Below, in pieces: positions 35,680 to 63,365 of a DNA stretch of 64,000 nucleotides. The DNA is taken from contig WPIO01000033.1 in the NCBI GenBank assembly GCA_009760855.2, positions 4,071,001 to 4,135,000 of the forward strand, given 5' to 3'. The notes below the pieces were generated by a model, which ran no database searches, was not told the DNA's origin, and saw nothing but the letters and a program-made list of their open reading frames with translations. Positions within the stretch are counted from its first letter, which is position 1. Each line of letters begins with the position of its first letter. Source of the stretch: Cristatella mucedo (taxonomy: Eukaryota > Bryozoa > Phylactolaemata > Cristatellidae). The position numbers and the translations under genes were made by a program.

Positions 35680-36064
35680 TCTAGCCCTCGGTGCCATTTG
35701 GTGGAAACTGTATGTGCCACTTGGGCACGAGGGAGACTTACACGGGGCTGCAAAACAAGGTGCAACTCTCAAGAATTTGCATCCATTGCTAGATGTTTAT
35801 GGCAGAACACCAATATGTGAAGAGTAGTTGCTGCTACACAATTCAAGAAGTCACTGCCAAAAGGCTACCGGTTGTGTCTCAACGGCAAACTTATGCTAGG
35901 CACGGCAGTAAGCTGTTGACATTCGGGTGCCAAAGCATGACTGAGAGCACCAACGACGAAAAAGATCACATCTCACTCCATAAATTTGGAGCACGTAAGA
36001 GAAGCTGTGCAGCCCGCCTTTTCAGCTTTGCTACGAAACGATGAGTGCTCCATCAGGTGGTCAA

Positions 36065-36070
36065 AATAAA
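36065..36070 (+). promoter_or_regulatory. candidate URB2 polyadenylation signal
   Basis: The hexamer AATAAA lies 386 bp after the URB2 stop, on the coding strand and before any other feature. It is the first canonical signal I see downstream of the stop. Confidence 0.5.
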
Positions 36071-36238
36071 ACCATGCATAAGACGAAAACTAAATGTTCT
36101 GAATTTCAAACAACGAGGTTCGTCGAGAATATATTATTTATACGTTAACAATGAATGGCATGCAGCACCGAACTTGCGTAAAAGGGATTGAAGCACACTT
36201 GCTACTTCCTGCAGACATAGCTGTATAATGAAACCAGA

Positions 36239-36244
36239 TTTATT
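36239..36244 (-). promoter_or_regulatory. candidate DEDD polyadenylation signal
   Basis: Plus-strand TTTATT (AATAAA on the minus strand) lies 255 bp past the DEDD stop. Used together, this site and the URB2 signal at 36065 would leave the two 3' ends almost abutting. Confidence 0.45.
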
Positions 36245-36498
36245 GTAAAGCAGCAAAATGAAGAGCTCTCAAATTTCTTGCAATGCAGTGAAAGCTGAAT
36301 TGACAACGAAGCCTGGCCACTTGCGACATTTGGGACCTAGCTTTACGCAAGTACACTACCAACATATTCCGTGAACTATTTAGCACTCCTTATTAGTCCA
36401 ACCAGTCCACAAATGTACACCCAAGGGTTTTGCAGCCACGGCTGGCATCACGTTAAAAAGGATGTAGGTCCATTGTTCCAGCCGCAACCGCCATGATA

Positions 36499-53280
<16,782 letters not shown>

Positions 53281-53960
53281 GACGGTGCTGCAGGTCCGCA
53301 CACGGAGGGAATCCGCCTTTCTATTGGCCGAGCTGTGACAGAGCTGCGGGGACCGGAATTTAATGAGGAGTGAATATTCAAAATGGCAGATGGATTGCCT
53401 CCACCGGGTATGACCTCTAGCGCCTGGAATTGGTTGGGTTTGCCCGTGATGAATGGCTGCTTTGCATCTGCACGCGCGCGTGCCGGTACATGCCTTGCTG
53501 CGTGACGAGATCCAATTTTACGGTATCTGCATACCGCACGATGCGGCTGCGTGAACGCCCGCGCCTTCTCAAGCGAACGTAGAGCGGGTGGGGGGGCTGC
53601 CGAAGTAGGTCTGCTCGTGGCTCGTGTGCGTTCGCAGGCCCACAAAATATCGGGTGCGAGCTCGCTGTGCGCGATGACTGGGACCGTACGCCGTGCGGAA
53701 GTTGCGTGGCGCTCGCGCTGCCAGCGGTGTTCGCCGCCCCGGAGAGGCAGTGCCTGCGACTGATGTCAACCTGCGCCGTCGCGCTCTCCGAAGTCCGCGA
53801 GACGTTTTTTCGCGCAGTGGTGTCGCGCGAGCGAATCCCGCAGCGGCTGCTTGTTCACGCCGCCGTCTGACTCCCGACCCTTCGCAGCTCCTCCTGTCCG
53901 GTCGCAAAGCAGCCCGCCGAGACAGCCGACAAAGGCGAGCGTTTGGACGGCCTGCTGCGA
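53281..53960. promoter_or_regulatory. CpG-rich bidirectional promoter region
   Basis: CpG density rises sharply from about 53270 to 54440, in contrast to the CpG-poor flanks. DEDD begins at 53280 on the minus strand. The first well-placed plus-strand ATG is at 53383 (context aaaATGg). An ETS-like CCGGAA lies at 53353-53358 and a YY1-like AAAATGGC at 53380-53387. No TATA box is evident. The arrangement is typical of CpG-island divergent promoters; transcription start sites cannot be seen. Confidence 0.6.
53383..53505 (+). CDS. candidate 5' exon of the unrecognised Q-rich gene
   Basis: ATG with a good Kozak context (aaaATGg) and an in-frame TGA 12 nt upstream opens a 40-codon frame beginning MADGLPPPGMTSSAWNWLGL. 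Possible donors inside it are gtatga after CCACCGG (phase 1) and gtgatg after TTGCCC (phase 0). The second would join in phase with the exon at 58793. Which donor is used, and whether the frame is translated at all, cannot be decided from sequence. Confidence 0.35.
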   Translation: MADGLPPPGMTSSAWNWLGLPVMNGCFASARARAGTCLAA

Positions 53961-54321
53961 TCTGGCGTACGCGCGGCAGCTTTTCGTAACGACCCTCGCG
54001 GCTCTCCGCCCCGAACTGTCCGGAGCGCACGACACGGGATTGTTCGACGGCTGTCTGCTCAAGACAGACCCGAGAGGCGTCTGCGCCGCCGCGTTCAGCA
54101 GGGCCGGTTCTTATCGAGGCGTTCCAATGTGTATCGACGTAGTCGTGTCCTCCGCTTTAGACGTTTTAGCAGCGGACGCCGGAGCCGAAACCGCCGGTAA
54201 CGGCCGTCATGCCGAGATCGCGTCAGCTGCCGGTGGCGGGGCCAGCTCGGACTGCGGTGCAGTAGGCAGTGCTGACTGCTCGGCTGGCTCAGCCGGCTCT
54301 GCCGGCCCAGTGGAAACCCCG
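53851..54321 (+). CDS. CpG-island ORF, possible exon of the same gene (unrecognised)
   Basis: An open frame runs to TAG at 54439-54441. A gttagt donor at 54322 would end it in phase 0 after PVETP, matching the phase of the exon at 58793. It encodes LAYARQLFVTTLAALRPEL and later an Ala/Gly/Ser-rich tract. The first in-frame ATG is at 54127 (MCIDVVVSSALDVLAADAG). A separate high-GC3 frame at 53583-53869 overlaps it in another phase, so a frameshift or a different exon structure is possible. I recognise no domain. Confidence 0.35.
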
Positions 54322-54604
54322 GTTAGTGTTTGCCTTTCGGCCGCATCGGCGGCGCCGTTTGTCTCCTGTGTGTGCGTTGAATCTCAGAGTGACTTGGCTG
54401 TAATATCCACTTCGATTTGGTGCCACCGATTACCGCCCTAGCGGTGGGTGTGTGGGGAGGGGTCCCTTAATTGACCCAGGTGGAGCTCGTCTTCTCCTTC
54501 AGGCTCTGGCTTCGCGGGAGCCGCTGAATCAAGAGCCATCGTGCCTGCCTGCATTTTACCGGTCTCCCTTCTAATACTGGCTCAGCACTGTGCTTCGTAA
54601 TAAA

Positions 54605-54745
54605 TTAAGGTTGGCTGATTCAACAGCATCATTTATGTAGCGGCAGATGAGCCGTAGCAGCTATCACTGGGCTGTCAGTTAGCACTGAAGAATTGCCTGC
54701 TGCAGGACTCGAAGTCCACCCATCTGGGTCATAAAGTGTATGTGT
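54605..54745 (-). mobile_element. SINE-B, degenerate
   Basis: The tail GCTGATTCAACAGC with TTTATGTAGCGGCAGATGAG and the remnant CTGCAGGACTCGAAG of the B-box lie on the reverse strand. Confidence 0.6.
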
Positions 54746-54749
54746 GTTA

Positions 54750-56290
54750 CTGCTGGGCTAAAATTCAAGGCATTGTAGGATAAGAAAATGCCTGACTAGA
54801 GCACTTCGGAGCTCCGTTGAAATGTATGTGTCCGTTTTTCACTATGCATTTTCGACTTCGATTGTCCCTGTTATGCGTTTGCACTTTGAGAGAACCCATT
54901 TCTGCTCAGCCTTTGCTGCAGGAAGTTCTTCTCTCCACCCTGGTTATGTTTATCAACCTCTAATCGAGGGATAGCAAGTTCATGCCCTAGCCTAGTAAGG
55001 TGGCTCGTGGAAATTGTCATATATAACTGAGAATCTGATCAGAAATAGTCAGTTCTATCAGCTTTCTGGCACTTTTCTAGTACAGCTTGGTGTGTACATG
55101 TATGTGTACCTTGGGGTTGCTGTTTGTATGCGGTCTGAAGATCTGAGGCTACCCCTCCAGGGTGACCCGAGTTTGGGAATCACCATGCTATGCTTACGGC
55201 TCTTGGTTGGTTCAAATATATTATTTAACTACGATTTTACTTCTATTCTCCTCCTGACCCCCATTCTTCTGGCTTCCGTGTGTATGCACATATGGGATCG
55301 TTGCTGTGAAATTCGACTCGAATTTCGCCCTGCAGCTTTGTATTGCTTTGTTGGGGTGCAGTCTACTCCATCGCCCCACCTTCATGACAATATTACTGTT
55401 AGAGAATTTGTATTCCTTCTTGAAGGAAAGCTAGTTCGTGCACTTGTCAAGATTGTTGATCGAATAGCTAGTTCAGGCACAGACAGATTTTAAGTTGATT
55501 AATGGAATTCAATCATCAATGGGTTGCCTGGGAAACCACTGCAGAGTTGTTGGTGGACTTGTCAAATGAAGCAGCAAATATGAATCTGTCGCCCAGTCAC
55601 TGAGGTCATTTCTGGCTTTCAATCAAGCATCGAATTTAGTTGAAGACACGTGTTGGTGATTGGGCAACGCAAGGGTTGTGCCTCGTCCTACCTAGCTAGC
55701 CTAGTTACAGAATGCAAGCCGGTTGTCATGTCTCAGGTCAGGACTGATTGATTGGCTTGTGAATTGAAAGGTGCACCAGATAAAGCCCATTCATCTACAA
55801 ATAGGACATACTGAAAAAACAAGGGACGATGTGGCCACTGTCTTGTCTTTGTAATCTTTTTCTACTACAATACATAAATTGTTCCTTCAGCTACTGCAAA
55901 CCTGCAACCTCAGCCTTGCAAACATGTTAGTTATTCTTTCGTGTTGGGAGCTTTAAGAGGTTATGCATTGTGCTTAAGTTTCTGGGTGTGGTAGAAAGCC
56001 TTATCTTGTTGCTACCTATCTGCCTATCTGGCTAACCAAAGCTTCTGCTATCTGGCTAACCAAAGCTGTGACAGTGGGGAACTACTTCCCTGACAAGACT
56101 GTCTGGGTGGGGGTGCCTGTATATGCTTGTCGTGTGACCGATTATGTGCATTAGGTAGCTGTAGACGTTATGGCTACTTGAGAATAAGTAAGCTCGTGCA
56201 TGTGTCTTCATCTGCAAGTTCAAATAACCACTAAGACTTAGTAGGTACAGTCGGCAGCACGAGAGAAGATATCGTTGCATACGAATGGTG
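54750..56290. other. intron of Q-rich gene, no supported exon
   Basis: The 159-codon frame 55014-55493 is the longest here. It shows irregular composition and no phase-compatible splice sites. Confidence 0.5.
56035..56070. repeat. short tandem duplication
   Basis: CTATCTGGCTAACCAAAGCT occurs twice in a row. Another short doublet (AAAGCAGCCTCTCTAAAT) is at 57737-57775. Confidence 0.75.
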
Positions 56291-56299
56291 GAAGTGATT

Positions 56300-56830
56300 A
56301 CCATAATTTAAGACCTGAAGAGCAAACAATTTCTTTTGCCAACAGTCTTGGAGCAAAAGTATGGAGCAGTTCGTTTGTTGTCTATAGATGACCTGAAGAT
56401 ACAGGAGGCCTGAAACTGGTGCAGTAGTTCAGCCAGGTATGAAAGAGGTAAGCCTTAGTTAGCCTTGTGGGTCACGGTAAGAATTCTTCGAAAGAAATCT
56501 TTAAGAAATATTTTGAGCAAACAGGAGTGAACCTTTTGTATTTGTTCACCAACCTTGCAGCCTTATTCGTCACCAGCTGTAGAGACTTGATGGCTTGTTT
56601 GGTAGTCCAGCCAAAACTGAATTACAGTAGTCCAGTCTAGATAGCACCAGGAGCTAGTGAGACCTTTAGTCAATCACTGTAGTAGGCATTCCCTAATCTC
56701 GGACGGGGATTAAACTTGGTGACCAGCAGATGGGGGTTGTACAACAGCACCACCATTTAGAAGAGTAAAGTCTCCTGGTCCAGCCCAACCCTTGAAACTC
56801 CGTGGAACACCTTCTTAAATGCGCGTAGGC
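56300..56830 (-). mobile_element. second LINE family, RT C-terminal fragment
   Basis: The reverse strand gives VTHKA then SYLAELLHQF, and contains the ACCAGCTGTAGAGACTTGATG block shared with 7240 and 47590. Confidence 0.65.
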
Positions 56831-57411
56831 TGCTAATGAGCCGACAGCAGGAGAAAAACGCTTTCGGAGGATGATAGCGGTGATGTTCGTTTACGTGTGG
56901 GCAGTCCTGAAAACTGAGCCTAAGCACTGTGATGATTCAGCTAGTGTGGCACTACTTGATTATTTTCGTGAACTCGTGGGTGGACTGGAAATTGGTGAAA
57001 GGAATTTGTGGAGGCTATTTCGTTGGCTTGCATAAATAGCCTTGGCCCAGGATGTAAATTATTCCTTTTGGGAGTTTTTTCAGGAAAGTCAGTAACGGTT
57101 TGAAGGACAGTGTTATCATATTTGTTTGCTTGGAAAAAATATTGGCTTGCTGACATATCTATAAGAAACATGTACGACCTTCTGTACTGGAATATTATAA
57201 TTTTCTTTTGTAGCATGTTGTACTACGTTTGAGATATCAACTAGTCGGATGCCCCATGTGTAGTTCCTTTTTTGATTTGTTGTAATTCTGGCCTCAAAGA
57301 CTAAGCAAGTGTTGCAGTAGTGATTTGTCATTCAATAGCTTTCCCAAAGCCTAGGTAACATTCAGTTTGCATATTTTAGTCAGCAGACTTCATCATATGC
57401 AGCAAAAAATA

Positions 57412-57560
57412 CTAGCTGATTTAAAAGCCTCTTTTGTATAGGGACAGAAGAGCCTTTACGGGTAGCACCACCGCTTGCAGCGGGGATAAAGGATCGCTCA
57501 TTGCAGGATTCGAACCCAGGACCTCGGGACCGATGTCGTGAAAAGCAACCGCCTTATAGT
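57412..57560 (-). mobile_element. SINE-B
   Basis: Minus strand: B-box GGGTTCGAATCCTGC, TTTATCCCCGCTGC, GGCTCTTCTGTCCC, end GCTTTTAAATCAGCT. It appears to be inserted in a sequence that also resembles 47140-47290. Confidence 0.75.
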
Positions 57561-58151
57561 GTGCCTTCACGTTTAACAAGCCGTGAGAAGCAGAGCTTAT
57601 TCGGAACAGTCGATGAAGTGAGCATCGTAGAAGTAGTAGCACGGGATGGCTGGAAAAGATGTGCCGGAGTCGGTAAGACGTCGTTGAATAAGAATTGTGG
57701 AGTTTTGGCCTCCAATCTAGGAGCTTCGGGAGCTAAAGCAGCCTCTCTAAATAAAGCAGCCTCTCTAAATAGAGATAAGGGCAGCTTTTTTCATTGCCCT
57801 GAGAGGACACTAGTGGCTGTGGACTCTGATTGAGAAATCGGGTTGGTTTCGGCAAGCTTGTCGGCTGGTTTTCTGACGTTTTTCTCTTCTTTGTGTTCAA
57901 ATTTGCTCCATTAGCATGTAATAGACCATAAACTACTGTGGCCAGTTTCCATGAGTACTGCTAGTAGCTTGTTAACTCGATATTTTCCATGTATTCTTTT
58001 TTGTCCGTGGCATTCTTATACCAGTGTGAGCACTAGGCCTTCCCCAAGCAGTGTGCTTATCGTATATAAAGACGACCAGTGGGAGTCGAATGCATAGTAA
58101 TGAATACACATCTCTGCATGAGGTGGATCAAGCAGTTATCCCACAGTAGAG

Positions 58152-58232
58152 ACATGCTCTTCATCTCCCGGCGACATTGCATCGGAACAACAGCAGCAGT
58201 CACAACTTAAGGGGCTCCCCTTTTCACTGCAA
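58152..58232 (+). CDS. possible small exon, Q-rich gene
   Basis: An 81-nt phase 0 segment encoding TCSSSPGDIASEQQQQSQLK and GLPFSLQ ends at a gtggga donor. The Q/S-rich composition and the terminal Gln before the donor resemble the three firm exons downstream. The acceptor (cacagtagag) is weak. Confidence 0.3.
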
Positions 58233-58792
58233 GTGGGATGGCAAGGACGGTGAAGCAGCCAAGAACAAACAATATTGGCTACTTTCGCCGTGTTCCGACA
58301 TGCAAATGCAACCCTTTTGGTGTCAACAAAAGACTGTTGCTATAGTGTTGACTTCCTCTTATCCATGCACTGCATACGCTGTTTGAGACTGCATCTCGTG
58401 TGATGTGATTTTGTCGTCTTTCGTCGTCCCTCTAATTTTTTTGTCTTGCTGTCAATCGAGTCGGACTTGTCGATCAGTTCTGGCTGTTGGTTTCTTTGTC
58501 TGCTTAAGTGCATGTAGGCCGGGTTCGTCAGTCGGTATTTGTCGGCCGTCGTAGCCAGCAGCTGTCTGCTGCCTGTCACATTGGTGCTCTCTTGATTTTG
58601 ACCAGCTTTAATCTACAATGCATACCTTCTTGCTTTTTGCCGTCCCGTGTTTTATCTTAAATTTTTAGTTTGCTCCCTGCCAACACTGTGACAAGTTTCT
58701 TTGTTTTCTTGCCAAAACTTCTCGGCTTGTCTCTTGACCTGTGTAAAGGGTGTTTTGCGATTGTTATTAAAAGGGGAATTGTTATGCTTTAG

Positions 58793-58903
58793 GAGATCAA
58801 TCCAAACAACGGCAAGCCAACCAGTGTCGGCCAGGTGCTGGCACATGGGGCAGTTCTTAGTGCTCATCAAGGATTCGTCCTGCAAAACCAGTATGGTGTG
58901 CAG
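58793..58903 (+). CDS. Q-rich gene exon A
   Basis: The acceptor is gttatgctttag and the donor gtgagt. It encodes SVGQVLAHGAVLSAHQGFVL and ends QNQYGVQ. The intron to the next exon is only 93 nt. Confidence 0.78.
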
Positions 58904-60638
58904 GTGAGTGGCAAAATGATTTGCTTAATAGCAATGCCTTAGCGAATTGTCGAGGATTCTCTTTTAATTGCTGATCTCTTCTTTTGTTCTTGCCAGGTTG
59001 CGTTGCTGCAGCCACTTACACGTGAGCTGCAACAGCAAGTGCAGCAGTACCAGGCAACAGCAATATCCGGCTCTGCCACGGTATCTGCTGCTAGCAGCTC
59101 CTGTATCATGACCAGCAGCGGCGCACTAGCAGCGGCACAGCCTTTGGTACTAGCACCGCTACCTTCAGCTGCTCACTTCTTCATGCCGAACGTGTCGTCG
59201 CCACAGGTACTTCATTGTTACGACTTTGCAAAGCAAGATCAGAAGATCAAGGTCCTGTTAGCATTAATTGTAAATGATCGACGTGCATTTGGAATGGCAC
59301 ACGCTGCCGATTCTTGTCGGCAAGACTCCCACGTTTTAATTTAAGCATTCGCTGAACTCGTGGGTACGATTGATAATTCAAAGGGTCATTTCTTTTGCAT
59401 TGGGGCTAAATATTGTTTAATCTGCAGAAAGCACACCGACTTGTTTCCAAATCTACTATGGCACATGCAGTCCCTGTATGATAAACAGAGGATGCAGCTC
59501 TGGTACATATTTGCTCAGCGTTAAGAATTCATTGAAATGGTTGTTTAACCCAAAAATTACACCGTGCAAGAAGGAAATGCACGTATAGATAAATCACCAA
59601 CCAAGGCTTGTTGCTTTACTGCAAATCGCCGACAGCATGATTGCCTCATGGCAGTTTCCAGTCGTGTGCTTCCATGTCATGCATGACTTTTGTACGTATC
59701 GTCTGCTTCGAATTCATGGCGACTGCCTGCTTGCTGTTCGACAATTAACACAGAAGGTATTGTTGTCTAAATGCATACTATCTGTAACTGTAGAATCCAC
59801 ACATTGAGGATGTTTGTCATTTTTCGAGTCCACTACCCTGGGCGGTAAATTTTTACCATGCACAGGTCATGCCGGACAGACATCGATGACTTTAAGAGTC
59901 ATAATTAGCTTTCTCTGTAGTCCCTACCTAGAATACTGTTGCGTATTGCATTATGACTGTTTAGCATGCATTGCTGTCCCTTTTAAATACAAAAATATAT
60001 AATTCATTTGTGTATCGCTCTAAGAAAACGTAATCTCTATTCAGGTGCTTGTATATGCCACGGGACTCGAGCCCACGACTTTGGTCGACTACATTCACAT
60101 TGAACTTGGGCTGGGCAAGTACCTTAACTACTGGCCTAAACCATCGCGGCCTTTTTTAGCCATTACTGAGTTGTAGTGAACATTTAAACAATACATTGAG
60201 AAAGCACCTTATCAAGGTGAAGGATAGATGAAATGAGGGGGAAAGATTTGTAATTTATCTAAGCTGCTGCTCAGCATTGCACTTCTTTTCCTGCATATTG
60301 CCTTTCTCTCACACGTTCTTACCTTAAATGTAAAGTCACAAATAGGGAATCAGGCAGTTTGCTGTACAAACAGTAGTAATGCCAATTGCTTAAGGAACCA
60401 TCCTTTGTAGAACTTCCTGACATTGGCACAACCACAGTCACAGTCTGTGCTGCATTTGAACTCGACAGCTATGACGCCTACGCTTCAGCAACATGTCAGA
60501 GGAGGACTGACAAATGACAGCAGCAGCACACACAGCAGCTTATCTGCACAGCAACAGGCAGCAAGCAACAGCAATTTATTTGTCGTAGCAAGCAACACAA
60601 TGCCTATGGGCAGTGCTAGTGGTCAGTCATTGCATCAG
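58793..60638 (+). CDS. unrecognised Gln/Ser/Ala-rich protein, three internal exons, 3' end beyond window
   Basis: Exons join(58793..58903, 58997..59206, 60411..60638), all phase 0, give 183 codons open throughout and flanked by good splice sites. The sequence starts EINPNNGKPTSVGQVLAHG, continues QPLTRELQQQVQQYQATA and an Ala/Ser-rich tract, and ends MGSASGQSLHQ before gtaagt. Low-complexity Q/S/A segments of this kind are common in transcription coregulators, but no DNA-binding or catalytic motif is visible. I cannot name the gene. Its 5' part probably lies in the CpG island at 53383-54321; downstream exons are outside the window. Confidence 0.75.
58997..59206 (+). CDS. Q-rich gene exon B
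   Basis: The acceptor is gttcttgccag and the donor gtactt. It encodes VALLQPLTRELQQQVQQYQA, a Ser/Ala tract, then LVLAPLPSAAHFFMPNVSSP and a final Gln. The QQQVQQYQ part could form a short amphipathic helix. Confidence 0.8.
60000..60150 (-). mobile_element. SINE-A (tRNA-derived, L2-type tail)
   Basis: Head with GGTTTAGGCCAGTAGTTAAG, B-box GTGGGCTCGAGTCCC, a diverged stem-loop and an AT-rich end. It lies in the intron before Q-rich exon C. Confidence 0.78.
60411..60638 (+). CDS. Q-rich gene exon C
   Basis: The acceptor is cctttgtag and the donor gtaagt. It encodes NFLTLAQPQSQSVLHLNSTA, then MTPTLQQHVRGGLTNDSSS and QQQAASNSNLFVVASNTMPM. A 15-bp-unit minisatellite begins about 20 bp after the donor. 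Confidence 0.8.
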
Positions 60639-60654
60639 GTAAGTTGATCATCCA

Positions 60655-60730
60655 ACTGCACTGTGGTGGTGCTATGTCTGGTGGTATGCCTGGTGGTGCT
60701 ATGTCTGCTATGGTGGTGCTATGTCTGTAA
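60655..60730. repeat. short minisatellite next to a splice donor
   Basis: GGTGGTGCTATGTCT-type units repeat about four times starting 17 bp after the donor of Q-rich exon C. Confidence 0.75.
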
Positions 60731-60764
60731 TGACTGCCTGCCTCTCCCTGTGCTATGGATTGAG

Positions 60765-61680
60765 TAATAGTAATAAAAATAAGACATTTGTATAGCACCC
60801 TTAGAAGACTAAATTTCTTTTCTAGCACTTTACATATGCAGTAAAGTGCTGTAAAGCAAGCATGTCAGTTAGTGACCATATGCATAGTGTCAGGATGCAT
60901 AAGCACACAGGACAATTCTTATGCACCCAGCAAATTTTTTGATAAGCAAGTTGGTTTTAACTTCTTTACAAATGCTGTGAAGTTAGGGGTTCTCGTGACG
61001 TCAGTCCAGAGTGAGTTCTTTGCTTAGAGAGAATATATCCATCATGAAGGCATGGTCTTCAAAGGATTTGTGGTTGGTTCGAGGCATAGGTAAACCATTT
61101 GAGTCAGAAGAGAAAGTGGTATGATAAGGGAGTAGTTGTAATAGGTAGGCTGGAGCAAGAGAATGAGGAGACCTGAGTGAATGACAAAACCTTAAAGTCG
61201 ATATGCTGCTTGGTTGGGAGCGAGTGTAAGTTAGTGAGAAGTGGTTTAATGTGGCAACAGAAAGGTTGTCGAATTTTGCGCCAACAGTAAGCGTCTTATT
61301 GCAACAGGCCAAAAGATCTGCAAGTAGTGAGTTACAGAAGTCGAGACTGGATGTCAGAAATGCATGGACTAATTTGGATGTGACTATCCCTGTCTAAGCA
61401 CTCCCAAATTTTGGCAATATTGCTTAGCTGAAAGTAATCAGGCTTGACTGTGGAGCTGATGGGGTCGTCTAGTGAAGGGTGATTTGGGAACAGCATGCCC
61501 TGATTTTTTGCAGATAACATGGCGATGTCCAGGCCGAGCAAAATTTGAGGGTAAGGTTTTCCAGTTTTTGAGACAGACTTCGTTTGGCCGTAACTAGTAA
61601 GTCAGTTTTATCGTCATTCAGTTTGAGAGAGTTTGTTGCTATCCGAGTACGAATGCACGGGTCAACATTGAAATCGTTAC
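60765..61680 (-). mobile_element. L2 LINE 3' fragment
   Basis: A TAATAA-rich tail, a diverged stem-loop and then the RT C-terminal half in reverse, including HFSLTYTRSQPS (DLHWLPV region) and LKLNDDKTDLLV (61560-61640). Frames are broken. Confidence 0.8.
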
Positions 61681-61689
61681 TGACTTTAA

Positions 61690-62230
61690 AAGGCCGTAAT
61701 CGATAGTATCTAGGTGTGCTGAACACGAGTATAACCATAAAAAATTGTATTGACTCGTTTTGAAGGTATTTCATATAGTTCATTTTTTATGTTTCACCGT
61801 GTAAATTAATCCAGTAGGACTGCAATAACAACCTAAATAAGCCTAGACTAATGTAATATTACATCGCATTGCATACTATCATCATGCACAAATCATCGTG
61901 AGTTGACTGCATTATTTTCTGATGCAAAACAATACTACTGCCAAGCGGCTGCTGCAGTAGGTTGCCGTCATAAAGCCCAGTCGGAAAGGTTGAGCATTTG
62001 TACCTATGTACTTTACTTTTTAAGTATATAAAGTAAATAAAGTGCACAAAGTACAGCCAATTTTTCAATTTGACTCATATTCATGTTGAGCACATCAAAA
62101 TTGATAAGAAATGACTATGTTTATTTCAGTAACACGACTTTTGTAAAAATGTGTTGACCAGTGATGTCAGAAATAGCAGTAAGTGCAGCTGGGAATGAAG
62201 TGCTTCGAAGCAGTGAAGGATCAAGCACAG
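61690..62230. other. intergenic or intronic stretch between two L2 copies
   Basis: AT-rich, nothing recognised. Confidence 0.5.
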
Positions 62231-62234
62231 GCTA

Positions 62235-63223
62235 AGCTGTGCATCATCTCAAAGAAGACACCTAACCTCTGGACCCTATTCCTGCTGTCCCGGTTCTACT
62301 ATGCATTGATCTGCTGCTGCCATGCATAACTAACATCATAATTATGTCATTAGCCTCAGGTCATGTTCCAGCACCTTTTTAAAAGCCTGTAGTCAGGCTA
62401 CTACTCAAGAAAGCAACACTACACCAAGAGAACTTGAGCAACTTTCGCCCAGTCTTCATTCTACAGGTCCTATCAAAGAGACTGGAACGAGTCGTGGCAT
62501 ACCAGTTGAACTCATATATTGAAACTTCAAACATTGCTTAAGTTCCAGTCTGGTATAAGGGCTAATCACTCCAAAGACTCAGCATTGGTTCGGGTGTATA
62601 ACGACTTACTTAGGAATGCAGACTTAGAGTATCTCTACTTGTTTTTCTCGGTCTTTCGGCAGCTTTTTTCGGGCTTGTTTATACAAGGCTACAACATCTA
62701 AGTTGGTCCATGCATTTGTGACACCCTTCATCCCCGGGCTCCAGCCTACGTATCAGATCTACCCCCCACCAGAATAAGCATCTTGCCACCCGCTTTTCAG
62801 AATCTAATTGTTTACCTATACCTCATACAAACCTCAAATCCTTTGGAGATCATGCCTTTAGTTCGTATGCTCCCAAAGCCTGGAACTCACTCCCGACTTG
62901 TGTCACGACATCTCTTGACTTGACCACATTTAAAAAGAAACTAAAAGTGTGTATTTATGTCAGCATTTAGTGGGTCTCTGTGATTCAACCTTTATTTGTT
63001 AATGTATGCTAACACTGTGCATGCTGCTGCTAACCACACTTGCACGGTGACCCTGTGCATGTCACCCCTAATCATGTTATTTTTGTTGTTTATTGGGCAT
63101 GCTACCACTAACCATTCGATCGTGGTTCCTTTGCAGCAAATGTAAAGTACCTAGAAAGCGATTGAGTTTTCTGAAGGCACTAAATCAAATGTATTATTGC
63201 AATTATTATTATTATTATTATTA
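62235..63223 (+). mobile_element. L2 LINE copy with internal deletion
   Basis: It starts at the TCTCAAAGAAGACA block of the RT N-terminus and runs through SGIRANHSKDSALVRVYNDL. It then jumps near 62680 to the C-terminal APAYVSDL region and ends with the stem-loop and (ATT)n at 63198-63223. The middle of the RT, including the YADD motif, is missing. Confidence 0.82.
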
Positions 63224-63365
63224 TCTGCCTAAAAATGAAAACCTAGCTTGTTGTTTGCGATTAAATTCGTAAGAACGTGAGTTTAAGTTGTGAAAACAAG
63301 TGGGCCAAGCTCAAATCTCTGTGTTACCCAGTACTTTATAGGATCCTCAGATGGCTATTGCCCGT

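Noticed and set aside
53281-53301. extended DEDD N-terminus starting at a GTG upstream
   Set aside because: A non-ATG start with no supporting conservation; the ATG at 53280 is a normal start.
53569-54030. 153-codon minus-strand arginine-rich ORF
   Set aside because: Arises from CpG richness opposite the plus-strand frames; no splice or domain support.
55014-55493. 159-codon plus-strand ORF with hydrophobic stretches
   Set aside because: No recognisable domain, no compatible splice sites, irregular composition; likely chance in an intron.
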